A DNA stretch of 64,000 nt from Bremerella sp. P1 (GTDB taxonomy: Bacteria > Planctomycetota > Planctomycetia > Pirellulales > Pirellulaceae). The position numbers and the translations under genes were made by a program. Each line of letters opens with the position of its first letter. Positions within the stretch are counted from its first letter, which is position 1. The notes under the pieces are model-generated. The model had not been told where the DNA came from. It saw only the letters and a program-made list of their open reading frames with translations, and did not search any database. Location of the stretch: the NCBI RefSeq assembly GCF_028748185.1, contig NZ_CP118164.1, positions 5,853,814 to 5,917,813 on the forward strand, given 5' to 3'. This document shows, in pieces, positions 38,401 to 46,587 of this stretch.

Positions 38401-39548
38401 GGGTCGAACGATGGTATCTCATGGCATCGCCTGTATGGAATGTCACGTACAGCGGACTCACACCAGTTTTCGAGGCGGAACAGCAAGATCTGGTGCCCGT
38501 CTGGTATCCCTGGCCTGGTGAAACGGCAACTTTGGTGTTTAGCCGGCCGGAAGCAGTGTCAGGTGACACGGTAACGGTGCAAAGAGCACGTCATGAAACA
38601 ACGTTGGGAAGCCGCCAACGCACGACAGACTTGACACTGGAGTTGACCTGTAGTCTTGGCAGTGACTTTAGGATGAAATTGAATCCCGAGACAGAAGTTT
38701 CTTCCGTTTTGGTCGACGGGCAAGGCATTCCAGTTCGTCGCGATGGCGATACGCTTATTGTTCCTGTTCAGCCAGGCGAGCAGACAGTTGAGATTGCGTG
38801 GCGATCCAACACACCCATGCAGACATTGGTGCACATGGAAGAGGTCGAGTTGCCGGTTGACGCTGCGAATGTTACTTCAGTCGTGCGTGTTCCAGTGAGT
38901 CGCTGGGTTTTGTGGACCCGTGGTCCGACGCGTGGCCCCGCCGTTCGGTTTTGGGTGATCTTAGTCGCCGCACTTCTCGCAGCCTTGGTGCTAGGTGGAT
39001 TCAAGCTGTCGCCGCTGACTCGTATTGAGTGGATTCTGCTGGTGATCGGTTTGACACAAGTGAACGTGGTTGCATCGCTTTTGGTTGTAGCCTGGCTCTT
39101 TTTATTGGCGTGGCGTGGTACTTGCGAGCCGAATGCTTCTCGTCGGGAACTATTTAATCTGGCACAGATTGGATTAGCGATACTCACGTTGCTGGCATTG
39201 GGAATCTTAGTTGTGGTGGTGTGGGCCGGGCTGCTTGGCAATCCAGAAATGTTCATTGTCGGCAACGGGTCATCGCGAACATACTTGCAGTGGTTTGAGC
39301 CACGAACCGGGACAATCCTGCCAGAACCAGCGATCGTGTCCATCTCGGTATGGTTTTACCGACTGCTGATGCTCATCTGGGCACTCTGGTTGGCTTCCGC
39401 ATTGTTGCGCTGGCTCACTGTGGGTTGGCAGCAATTCAGCCATGGAGGTAGCTGGCAGCATCGAGCATTGATAGTTGCAAGTTCGGCACCGAATCCGGCG
39501 GAGGAAGCATCGCATTCAGGAGCCGCGCAGAATGAACCGAAAAGTTGA
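35493..39548 (+). CDS. Very large secreted/membrane protein of unknown function
   Basis: 1351 residues from ATG 35493 (GGGGAG upstream); an in-frame ATG 21 codons earlier lacks a leader. Signal peptide ~1-27 (AIVLLFAILCLPRESVLA). A large extracytoplasmic beta-rich region (~30-480) is followed by a cluster of transmembrane helices (~485-590). A second extracytoplasmic region (~600-1165) is broken by one helix near 680-700, with a signal-like segment LLLLSFGSTQLNAQ near 725. A final cluster of helices is at ~1170-1330. The duplicated layout (beta domain then helices) suggests internal repetition or fusion of two related units. I do not recognise a catalytic motif. It could be an envelope biogenesis or surface-polymer protein. 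It has no operon partner. Confidence 0.85.
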   Translation: MSVPSRAFAIVLLFAILCLPRESVLAQSPEIPDALKPWEAWATWNDKEQNCPPVYNDAEDRVCFWPSRLSLDAGQQGGSWKANVVVFAETWVPIPGNNEIWPQNVTGNGEPLVVIERQGRPAVRLEVGRYELSGDFAWSEMPQTIAIPQEFGILSLVVNDNTIPLPDWDAHGNVWLSRSRAMETQQNLVTAEVYRVIEDGIPLWLRTDVELTVSGKSREEDLGWILPSGWLLSRVDSPIPVAIDEKGRLKAQVRAGKWTISLTAFHASDTKSIQYAEDAKPVVNIELVGFRAKPDFRLAEVTDVKAVDVTQTTFPEKWRDLPVYQWETKSAIGLVERIRGMGLQRPEGLRITREFWLDEDGRTLTYHDVVRGQMQQIWRLDSTDGEQLGVVRVDGQGQLITANPKTGAHGVEIRTRNLNLEAIGTIENPSEIPATGWQVDADALEVTMHLPPGWRALALFGADDVDGDWLTAWSLLDLFLLLIFTLAVYRLWGIPAGILAFVAFTLAYQEPGAPRLAWFFLLMPIGLLRVVPDGVFQKWIKAWKYIAIALLVIILIPFLVLQIQSALYPQLESHGVNYASQRIFPPVETSYGPSVGMDEMAFEADKLAKPAAQMKQEVQSENLLYDPKARIQTGPAQPEWTWNRIDCRWDGPVDADQRIRPILISGPIYRLLTVMRILLLTLLAAVVCGFKFPNPLFRRSAEAASVLLLLSFGSTQLNAQEIPSPEMLQTLRERLLEPADAFPRAAEISSVQLKLQDNRVTMDAEIHTALEVATPLPGQVPNWSPISVSVDGEPTDLICRRDGYLWVVLPRGVHHVVVETMLPNVTEWQWTFLLKPRTVSIEAPGWMVTGVRPNGVPEKQVFFVRQQPKDENAPTYDRKDFNAVVAVNRHLETGISWQIRNVVTRLSPLGTAVSLKVPLLPGESVLTPNVVVEGGEIEVKLGANEESVSWMSELPVGKTIQLAATETDQWVERWYLMASPVWNVTYSGLTPVFEAEQQDLVPVWYPWPGETATLVFSRPEAVSGDTVTVQRARHETTLGSRQRTTDLTLELTCSLGSDFRMKLNPETEVSSVLVDGQGIPVRRDGDTLIVPVQPGEQTVEIAWRSNTPMQTLVHMEEVELPVDAANVTSVVRVPVSRWVLWTRGPTRGPAVRFWVILVAALLAALVLGGFKLSPLTRIEWILLVIGLTQVNVVASLLVVAWLFLLAWRGTCEPNASRRELFNLAQIGLAILTLLALGILVVVVWAGLLGNPEMFIVGNGSSRTYLQWFEPRTGTILPEPAIVSISVWFYRLLMLIWALWLASALLRWLTVGWQQFSHGGSWQHRALIVASSAPNPAEEASHSGAAQNEPKS

Positions 39549-39733
39549 GCTTTGCAGAATTCGACTGGCTTAGAAAATGGTCTTGAAAAGTAGCCAATGA
39601 CGGTTCGTTCTTGGCGTCGAACTGATCTCAGCAAGTTTCCTATAAACCCCAAGGTAGCGAAATTCCGTGAAAGTCGGATCTTGTCGTGCGAGGGTGGAGA
39701 GACGGGGCCTGTTATCCCTAGGATTTGCTAGGG

Positions 39734-40246
39734 TTAGCGATGCTCACGCTTCGTGGCTTCGTCGACTACGGGGATCGCGGCCGCATCCGCAGGGGACTTG
39801 TTGTCTGCCCTTGGCTTAGCATCTTTCAGCTGAATCCTAGCACCGTGAACAGTTTCGCCTGTCGACTCATCCCGGATGAGCACATGGATGATGGTGTCTT
39901 CGATAAAGTCGTCGTTCAGGCAGCTGATCCTGAAACCTAGAGCGTCTGGGTTCTCCTGGGGCGTAATCTGCTCCAAAGGGAATCGACCAACGCCTGTGCC
40001 GTCCTCACGAAGATCGCAGACAGCTTTTGCACTAAGTCCTTTTCGCTTACTATCAATTTCAAGCCAAAACGTGGTCCTGTGAGCACGTTCATAGACGAGT
40101 TTCGTGAGTCTGTACTGAATTGCTACGTTCCCAGGCTGGTCCACGGCCGCAGGGTCTGCCGCTCGGGTCGTGGTCGCAAGCAGAAAGATCGGGGTTGCAC
40201 AAGAGAATGCCAGCAACCGTGTCATCATAGTACGAGTAGGTTGCAT
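39734..40246 (-). CDS. Small secreted protein of unknown function
   Basis: 170 residues from ATG 40246; an upstream ATG would add 13 polar residues before the leader. Signal peptide LLAFSCATPIFLLATTTRAA (to about residue 29). The mature part is a single domain with the phrases VAIQYRLTKLVYERAHRTTF and TPQENPDALGFRISCLNDDF, with two cysteines. A charged low-complexity tail rich in Ala/Asp/Lys follows. No family was recognised. It is downstream of the LamG-like gene (40525-41250) on the same strand but separated by ~280 bp, so not clearly an operon. Confidence 0.65.
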   Translation of the reverse strand: MQPTRTMMTRLLAFSCATPIFLLATTTRAADPAAVDQPGNVAIQYRLTKLVYERAHRTTFWLEIDSKRKGLSAKAVCDLREDGTGVGRFPLEQITPQENPDALGFRISCLNDDFIEDTIIHVLIRDESTGETVHGARIQLKDAKPRADNKSPADAAAIPVVDEATKREHR

Positions 40247-40524
40247 ATCGGTTCTCCAGTTTTCGGTTATGTCTGAACGGGACACCTATTGATACGAGGC
40301 AACGATAGTGCTTTTTGAAGGCATTCCGAGAAGTTCAATACGATAACTCAACATTCGGATCCATTGTTTACCCCGTCATCGTGGCGATTTTCAGGATCGA
40401 AGCCATCGACGTTGACGGCACCATCTGTGCCAGCGACAGTCCCCAACCGTTAGCCCGCGCTTCGTTGGTTGCGCCGATGCAGGAGATGGTGTTCACCGTC
40501 AATACACCTTCATGCAACACTTCA

Positions 40525-41250
40525 TCAGAAGGTTGATACCGTAAACCCATCGAAAGCATTGAGATCGTCGAACGATCCAATGCCTACTCGCCCCGCGCCA
40601 AACGTTTTGTCGGTTACGCTCATGTGTGGGGTGGTCATGTCGTCGAAGAAGACTTCGATGAGTCCGGTATCGATATTGCGACGTACCATGACGTTATGCC
40701 ATTGATCGTCCCAGGGGGTAAGTTTCTCGTTCTTCGTAAGTGCTAACCGCGGAGCTTCTTTGACGATCATTATTTGGCCACTGTGCGGGTCAGGCTTCGC
40801 GCCCAGGTGGCAGTAGTAGAAGTGCGATGCATCTTGATAACCGAAGAAGATACAGCAGTCGCGATGGTTGCCGGTGTCTTTTGTGCTGCGAACTCGAAAG
40901 CGAATTTCGCAGTTGCCAACTTGCAAGTCTTTGACCAAGGCAACATGACCCGGGCTGCGCGTGGGAGGCTTGTACTCGCTGCCGCGCTCGGTGATCTCGA
41001 TGACACCGCCGGCGTCTTCTGAATTTTTCCAGCTCCAAGTTTTGGGATCGAGGAATTCCCAACGTTTGAGGTCGCCAATCGACTGAACTGGATTCGCGTC
41101 GGTCCCATCAAAATCGTCAGAAAACACGACCTTTCCTTTGGGGGCATCAGCACTTTTGGCTTCTGTGGTTACCAGCAAGGAAATCGATGCCACCAGTGCA
41201 AAATTGAGGCATACTCGCGCGAGAAACTTGGTACTTGTCACAGGATTCAA
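40525..41250 (-). CDS. Secreted concanavalin-like (DUF1080/LamG-type) protein
   Basis: 241 residues. Signal peptide 1-33 (FALVASISLLVTTEAKSA). The mature protein is one jelly-roll domain: VVFSDDFDGTD at the start, then CEIRFRVRSTKDTGNHRDCC, FFGYQDASHFYYCHLG, and WHNVMVRRNIDTGLIEVFFDD near the end. These are the layout of DUF1080 (3-keto-disaccharide hydrolase-like) and LamG domains, which bind or cleave glycans. Catalytic residues for DUF1080 are not defined well enough to judge activity. It stands between two intergenic regions with no linked partner. Confidence 0.85.
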   Translation of the reverse strand: MNPVTSTKFLARVCLNFALVASISLLVTTEAKSADAPKGKVVFSDDFDGTDANPVQSIGDLKRWEFLDPKTWSWKNSEDAGGVIEITERGSEYKPPTRSPGHVALVKDLQVGNCEIRFRVRSTKDTGNHRDCCIFFGYQDASHFYYCHLGAKPDPHSGQIMIVKEAPRLALTKNEKLTPWDDQWHNVMVRRNIDTGLIEVFFDDMTTPHMSVTDKTFGAGRVGIGSFDDLNAFDGFTVSTF

Positions 41251-41781
41251 ACCTCCTCAATCAGAACGACTTCGGCGAAAAAGATCGATAGATTCAACTC
41301 GCATTGTTCAATGTCTTCCGCCATTGTGTCTACTGGAAGCAATATCTGCAATTGTATGGACCAGCGGTAATTGAGCTCTTGTTACAACTGGCTTACTTTG
41401 GATTCGTTCAATCTTTCTTAACCGCCCCTTGAATTACAGTGGCAAATAGTCATATGGACGTTGAGTGAGCAAGGGAAAAGCGTTCGTCGAAACGACGGGA
41501 TATCGTAGAAATACCCTCCTAAGACAGTGGCGGAAACAAGAAAGACCGGGGAATTCTGCCTGGAACATCTCTTCAAGAATGGAGGACGTGATGTTAATAT
41601 GTAGATGGTGTTAACCCTGGAACGGTTCCAGGCTCAACATCATTTGACCCGACTGGGAAATCCTGGTTTGGTTGTAAAAGTCTCACCGGCCGAACACCGT
41701 CCGCAACGCGCCAGCGTATCTTCCTGCGAGACGGGCCCACCTGAAGCCAATTATTCCGGCCTTATTCTTGCAGGTGATGCG
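41251..41781. other. Divergent intergenic region with a palindrome
   Basis: About 530 bp between the divergent concanavalin-like gene and the cytochrome-LamG gene. It contains a perfect 17-bp palindrome (41616-41632, listed separately). No other signal or gene was recognised; an in-frame extension of the downstream gene from 41605 is discounted because it precedes the signal peptide. Confidence 0.55.
41616..41632. promoter_or_regulatory. Perfect 17-bp palindrome, candidate operator
   Basis: CCTGGAAC-G-GTTCCAGG has perfect 8-bp arms around one base. It lies 150 bp before the start of the cytochrome/DUF1501 pair. Size and symmetry suit a dimeric repressor. The cognate regulator is not in the vicinity. 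Confidence 0.45.
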
Positions 41782-44700
41782 ATGTTGTCGATTCGCAGCG
41801 TGCCGACCCTCACGCAATCCCGAAGTCTTGCCTTGCTTATGGTAGCGATGTCGCTGCTTGGATTGATGCAGGCGAGGTCAGTATTAGCGGATGAAGCTGC
41901 ACGCCTTTCATTCAACAAAGATGTCCGTCCGATCTTGTCCACCGCCTGTTTTCATTGTCACGGCCCGGACGAAAAGCAACGCGGCGCGGACCTGCGGTTG
42001 GATGAAGAAGAAGGTATTGAATACGCCTTTCGCGACGGCGGTCTGGAAGACAGTGAAGGCTGGCGGCGGATTCTCTCGGGCGATGCTGATGAAGTCATGC
42101 CGCCACCCGACTCGCACCTTGAACTGAAGGCTGGACAACGCGAAATCCTCCGGCAATGGATTCAGCAAGGCGCTGAGTTCCAAGGACATTGGTCGTTCAT
42201 ACCGCCGGTGAAGCCGGACGTGCCGCAGGTCAACAGCGAAGCGCGCGTTCGCGGAGCAATCGATGCCTTCGTTCAACAGCGACTCGAGAAAGACGGACTC
42301 ACACTAGCGGAAGAAGCCGACAAAGAGCGATTGCTGCGACGCGTCACCCTCGATCTGACCGGGCTTCCTCCGACCATCGCAGAGATCGACGATTTCCTCG
42401 GCGACAATTCCCCGGACGCGTATGAAAAAGTGGTCGACCGCCTGCTTGCTTCGCCGCGGTACGGTGAGCGAATGACGGTTTCCTGGATGGACCTGGCAAG
42501 ATACGGCGACACGAGCGTGTTTCACGCTGACGGCCCACGGACGATGTGGCCATGGCGGGATTGGGTCATCAATGCTTACAACGACAACAAACCGTTCGAC
42601 GAGTTTACCCGAGAGCAGTTGGCAGGCGACCTGATTCCTGACGCAACCGTGGAACAAAAAATTGCCACGGCCTTCCTGCGGAACAACGCCTCGACGGACG
42701 AGGGCGGCGTGATCGCGGAAGAGGCCCGCGTGGAATACGCAGTGGATCGCGTGCGGACCACCGCGCAGGTCTGGCTCGGACTGACCGTTGAGTGTGCGCA
42801 GTGCCACGATCACAAGTACGATCCCATCTCCCAAAAAGACTACTACGCTTTTTACGATTTCTTCAATCAGTCTGCTGATCCCGGAATGCAAACGCGCAAT
42901 GGCAATCAGAAGCCTGTAATCGACGTTCCGAATTATCGCGGCTTGGCCGAGGCTGCGACGCTGAAAAACGAACTTGCGGGTGTCACGAAACAACTTGAAG
43001 CCCACAAAGCCGCGTCGCAAGAAGCGTTTGCAAAGTGGCTTACGAAAATGGAGTCCGCCGCCAAAAACGGTGAGACCTACGTGATCGATGACGCGCTGCT
43101 CTATTGCACCTTCGAAGAGGACGATACGCAGCAGATCGCTAATTCCGCCGGCGACAGCCTGGCAGGGACCAGCAAAGGCTCCGTGCAACGCGTCGAAGGC
43201 AAGGAAGGCTCCGCCTTGCAGCTCGACGGAAAAAGCTTTGTCGAGTTCGGTGACCTGGCCGCATTCGACAACACGCAGAGCTTCAGCTACGGAGCCTGGA
43301 TTCGCCCAGGCGGCAACATGAGCGGAGCCGTGTTGGCTCGAATGAATGACGGCAACGCGCACCGCGGCTACGATCTGTGGTTGCAGGGCGGGCACGTTGG
43401 GATGCATTTAATTCACAGTTGGCCCGATAACGCGCTAAAGGTCGTTACCAAAACACCGCTCAAAAAGGATGAGTGGCAACACGTCTTCATCACGTATGAC
43501 GGCTCGCAAAAAGTCGGGGGGGTGAAGGTATTTGTAAACGGAGAACTGCAACCGGTAAACGTTGAGCAAGATAGCTTGTCTGCCACGACAGTAGCCAAGA
43601 CGTCTCTCAATATCGGTCGCCGCAGCAGCAGTTCAAACTTCGTCGGCCAAATCGATGATGTGCGCATGTACGCTCGGCAATTAACGGAGGCCGAGGTCGC
43701 GGCCCTAGCTGAAGGCAAACTGCATCTCTCACTGATCGCGAAGCCCGCCGACCAGCGAACCGACGACGACCTCGCTGCTTTGCGCAACGTCTACTTTACT
43801 TCCTACGATGAGCTCGCTCAGAAGATCGCCAAAGAGCAGGGCCGCCTCAAGAGGGCCATTGCCGAGGCGGAAAATCCTGTCGGCAACGTCATGATCATGG
43901 AGAACCTGTCCAAGCCGCGGCAAACGTATCTGCTGATGCGGGGTAACTACGCATCGCCGGACAAAGAGAAACCGATATCCGCAGACGTGCTCAGTATCCT
44001 GGGCGACATGCCGGAAGGTGCTCCCAACAATCGGCTTGGTCTCGCCCAATGGCTGACCCAGCCAGACCACCCGCTTACCGCGCGAGTCGCCGTGAACCGC
44101 TACTGGTACATGCTGTTCGGCCGCGGATTGGTCAAGTCGCTTGAAGACTTCGGGTCTCAAGGTGAGTGGCCCAGCCACCCAGAGCTGCTCGATTGGCTGG
44201 CCGTCGATTTCGTCGACAGTGGGTGGGACGTGAAGCGGATGATGAAGCAAATAGTTATGTCGCAAACCTATCGGCAGTCCACCAAGGTGACGCCTGAGGT
44301 ATGGGAAGTCGACCCGGAGAACGCGTTTCTCTCTCGCGGCCCACGGTTCCGACTGGCGGGCGAGTTCATTCGCGACAACGCCCTCGCGGCATCGGGCCTG
44401 CTCGTTGACACTATCGGCGGACCCGGCGTTAAACCGTACCAGCCGCCGGGATTGTGGAACGAAGTCAGCCTCAGCGGCAACGTTCGGTTTGTACAGGACC
44501 ACGGCGAGAAGCTATATCGCCGCAGCATGTACATCTACTGGAAACGCTCGGCCCCGGCGCCGAGCATGATTATCTTCGATACTCCTAGCCGTGAGCTATG
44601 CACCATCCGACGATCCCGCACCAACACGCCGCTACAGGCGTTGGTGACGCTCAACGATCCGCAATTCGTCGAAGCGGCCAGGGTGTTGGCTCAGAGGATG

Positions 44701-44976
44701 CTTCTCGACAAAGACACCCCGGAGCTGAACGATCGCCTTACGAAGGCGTATCGATTGGCAGCGGGCGTTCGGCCGAAGCCACAAACTCTCGAAATTCTGG
44801 CGGCTGCCTATCGCGATGAGCTTCAGTATTTTGAGTCGGCCCCCGAACAAGCTACTGCACTTCTCAAGATTGGTGAATCTAAGCGTGACGAGGCGATCCC
44901 GCAGGCTGAACACGCGGCTCTGACCATCGTGATGAGCATGATTTTTAATCTCGATGAAACCCTCACCAGAGGATAA
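41782..44976 (+). CDS. Exported cytochrome-like DUF1549/DUF1553 protein with inserted LamG domain
   Basis: 1064 residues from ATG 41782, which begins a signal peptide (ALLMVAMSLLGLMQARSVLA). Order: cytochrome c segment with C-F-H-C-H and GADLRLDEEEG (~45-130), DUF1549 (~160-370) with a second haem motif C-A-Q-C-H followed by DHKYDPISQKDYY, a LamG/concanavalin domain (~435-650, with LLYCTFEEDD and GSALQLDGKSFVEFGDLA), and DUF1553 (~720-1045) with WLTQPDHPLTARVAVNRYWY. The LamG domain sits between the two DUFs and probably binds a glycan or other polymer. The reaction is unknown. It is followed after 3 bp by a DUF1501 gene, so the two exported proteins are produced together. Confidence 0.93.
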   Translation: MLSIRSVPTLTQSRSLALLMVAMSLLGLMQARSVLADEAARLSFNKDVRPILSTACFHCHGPDEKQRGADLRLDEEEGIEYAFRDGGLEDSEGWRRILSGDADEVMPPPDSHLELKAGQREILRQWIQQGAEFQGHWSFIPPVKPDVPQVNSEARVRGAIDAFVQQRLEKDGLTLAEEADKERLLRRVTLDLTGLPPTIAEIDDFLGDNSPDAYEKVVDRLLASPRYGERMTVSWMDLARYGDTSVFHADGPRTMWPWRDWVINAYNDNKPFDEFTREQLAGDLIPDATVEQKIATAFLRNNASTDEGGVIAEEARVEYAVDRVRTTAQVWLGLTVECAQCHDHKYDPISQKDYYAFYDFFNQSADPGMQTRNGNQKPVIDVPNYRGLAEAATLKNELAGVTKQLEAHKAASQEAFAKWLTKMESAAKNGETYVIDDALLYCTFEEDDTQQIANSAGDSLAGTSKGSVQRVEGKEGSALQLDGKSFVEFGDLAAFDNTQSFSYGAWIRPGGNMSGAVLARMNDGNAHRGYDLWLQGGHVGMHLIHSWPDNALKVVTKTPLKKDEWQHVFITYDGSQKVGGVKVFVNGELQPVNVEQDSLSATTVAKTSLNIGRRSSSSNFVGQIDDVRMYARQLTEAEVAALAEGKLHLSLIAKPADQRTDDDLAALRNVYFTSYDELAQKIAKEQGRLKRAIAEAENPVGNVMIMENLSKPRQTYLLMRGNYASPDKEKPISADVLSILGDMPEGAPNNRLGLAQWLTQPDHPLTARVAVNRYWYMLFGRGLVKSLEDFGSQGEWPSHPELLDWLAVDFVDSGWDVKRMMKQIVMSQTYRQSTKVTPEVWEVDPENAFLSRGPRFRLAGEFIRDNALAASGLLVDTIGGPGVKPYQPPGLWNEVSLSGNVRFVQDHGEKLYRRSMYIYWKRSAPAPSMIIFDTPSRELCTIRRSRTNTPLQALVTLNDPQFVEAARVLAQRMLLDKDTPELNDRLTKAYRLAAGVRPKPQTLEILAAAYRDELQYFESAPEQATALLKIGESKRDEAIPQAEHAALTIVMSMIFNLDETLTRG

Positions 44977-44979
44977 CCG

Positions 44980-46440
44980 ATGAATCCCATCCGCGAATAT
45001 TCCCTGCTGCAAACACGTCGACAACTGCTAGGCAACACGTCCCGAGCGATTGGCGCGGCGGCCCTTGCGTCGTTGATGAACCCAGGCTTTACCAACATGG
45101 CAATGGCCGCGGAGTCTTCCAGTGGCAGGTTGCCAGGTCTGCCCCACTTCGCTCCGAAAGCCAAGCGGGTAATCTACCTGTTCATGGCGGGCGGGCCGTC
45201 TCATATCGACACCTTCGACTACCACCCGAAGATCCGAGAGATGCATGGCAAAGAGTTGCCTGCCGAGATCCGTGGCGATCAGCGCATCACTGGGATGACC
45301 AGCGGGCAGAAGTCTTTCCCGTGTGTCGCCCCGATGTTCAAGTTCCAAAAGTACGGCGAAAGTCAAACCTGGGTCAGTGAACTCCTGCCGAACATCGCTG
45401 GCATCGTGGATGACATCGCCATCGTAAAATCGGTGACGACCGAGGCGATTAATCACGACCCGGCCATCACCTTCATCAATACCGGCAGCCAACAGCCTGG
45501 CAAGCCAAGCTTGGGAGCCTGGCTCAGTTACGGCCTTGGTAGCCCCAACGAGAATCTGCCGTCGTACACTGTGATGATCTCTCGCGGCCCCGGGCAGAAG
45601 CAGGCCCTCTACGCGCGGCTCTGGAGTGCGGGCTTCCTGTCGTCGCGCCATCAAGGTGTCAAATTACGTGGCGGAGCGGAGCCGGTGCTCTACCTCAAAA
45701 ACCCGGACGGTGTCGACCGTGATATGCGGCGCCGCATGCTCGATCGCATCGCCGAGATCAACGAGTCGCATTACGAAGACTTTGGCGATCCCGAAACCCA
45801 GGCCCGTATTGCGCAGTACGAAATGGCCTTTCGCATGCAAGCCAGCGTGCCAGAATTGGTTGACCTTTCCGATGAACCGGAAAGCACATTTGAGCTTTAT
45901 GGCCCCGACTCTAAGAAGCCTGGCACATTCGCCCGTAATTGCATCATCGCCCGGCGGTTGGCGGAACGCGGCGTACCATTTCAGCAGCTGTTCCACCGCG
46001 GCTGGGACCAACACGGCAACCTCCCGAAGCTGATCCGCGGACAATGCGAAGGCATTGACCAGCCTGCGGCAGCTCTTGTGAAAGACCTCAAACAACGGGG
46101 CATGTTGGACGATACTTTGGTTGTCTGGGGCGGGGAGTTCGGTCGGACGATCTACTCGCAAGGAAAGCTCTCTAACGACAACCATGGCCGCGACCACCAC
46201 GGGCGGTGCTTTACAATGTGGCTCGCCGGTGGGGGAGTGAAGGGCGGGGTAGAATACGGGCTGACCGACGACTTCAGTTACAACATCCTAAAGGACCCGG
46301 TCCACATCCGCGACTTCAACGCGACGATTCTCCACCAGATGGGAATTGATCACAACCGACTTACCTTCCGCCACCAAGGGCTGGATCAACGACTGACGGG
46401 GGTCGAACCAACAAAGGTGATTCGGGATATTTTGGTGTAG
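44980..46440 (+). CDS. DUF1501 protein with Tat-type leader
   Basis: 486 residues. Leader with [20 protein letters not shown], a twin-arginine type signal. The core has [20 protein letters not shown] near 62, [20 protein letters not shown] near 160, and [20 protein letters not shown] near 375 followed by GRDHHGRCF. Several of these contain the His/Asp residues characteristic of the alkaline-phosphatase-like fold. It partners the DUF1549/DUF1553 protein immediately upstream (3-bp gap). It is about 35-40% similar by eye to the DUF1501 at 4839-6260, so it is a separate lineage and not a recent copy. Function unknown. Confidence 0.93.
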   Translation: MNPIREYSLLQTRRQLLGNTSRAIGAAALASLMNPGFTNMAMAAESSSGRLPGLPHFAPKAKRVIYLFMAGGPSHIDTFDYHPKIREMHGKELPAEIRGDQRITGMTSGQKSFPCVAPMFKFQKYGESQTWVSELLPNIAGIVDDIAIVKSVTTEAINHDPAITFINTGSQQPGKPSLGAWLSYGLGSPNENLPSYTVMISRGPGQKQALYARLWSAGFLSSRHQGVKLRGGAEPVLYLKNPDGVDRDMRRRMLDRIAEINESHYEDFGDPETQARIAQYEMAFRMQASVPELVDLSDEPESTFELYGPDSKKPGTFARNCIIARRLAERGVPFQQLFHRGWDQHGNLPKLIRGQCEGIDQPAAALVKDLKQRGMLDDTLVVWGGEFGRTIYSQGKLSNDNHGRDHHGRCFTMWLAGGGVKGGVEYGLTDDFSYNILKDPVHIRDFNATILHQMGIDHNRLTFRHQGLDQRLTGVEPTKVIRDILV

Positions 46441-46493
46441 AGCAGGGCTTCCCTGTGCTTTTATGGCGCGCACGGGCAAATCGCCCGGAATTG

Positions 46494-46543
46494 CCAAGGG
46501 TGTCGAGCATCGCAAGGACATATCTTGGGCGCCTAGGCAGGTT
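46494..46543. repeat. Flanking repeat shared with the truncated PQQ copy
   Basis: CCAAGGGTGTCGAGCATC and about 30 further bases match 24132-24182 with a few changes. It lies between the DUF1501 stop and the PQQ-propeller stop. It marks one end of the duplicated segment or is a dispersed element. Confidence 0.6.
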
Positions 46544-46587
46544 CATCGGCGTTGATTGCTGATGATAGATTCCCGTTACCGAGTCTG

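Noticed and set aside
42304-43407. 367-codon minus-strand frame inside the cytochrome-LamG gene
   Set aside because: Antisense shadow of a strongly supported coding region; no family features.
43729-44502. 257-codon minus-strand frame inside the cytochrome-LamG gene
   Set aside because: Antisense to the DUF1553 domain and without ribosome binding site or recognisable motifs.
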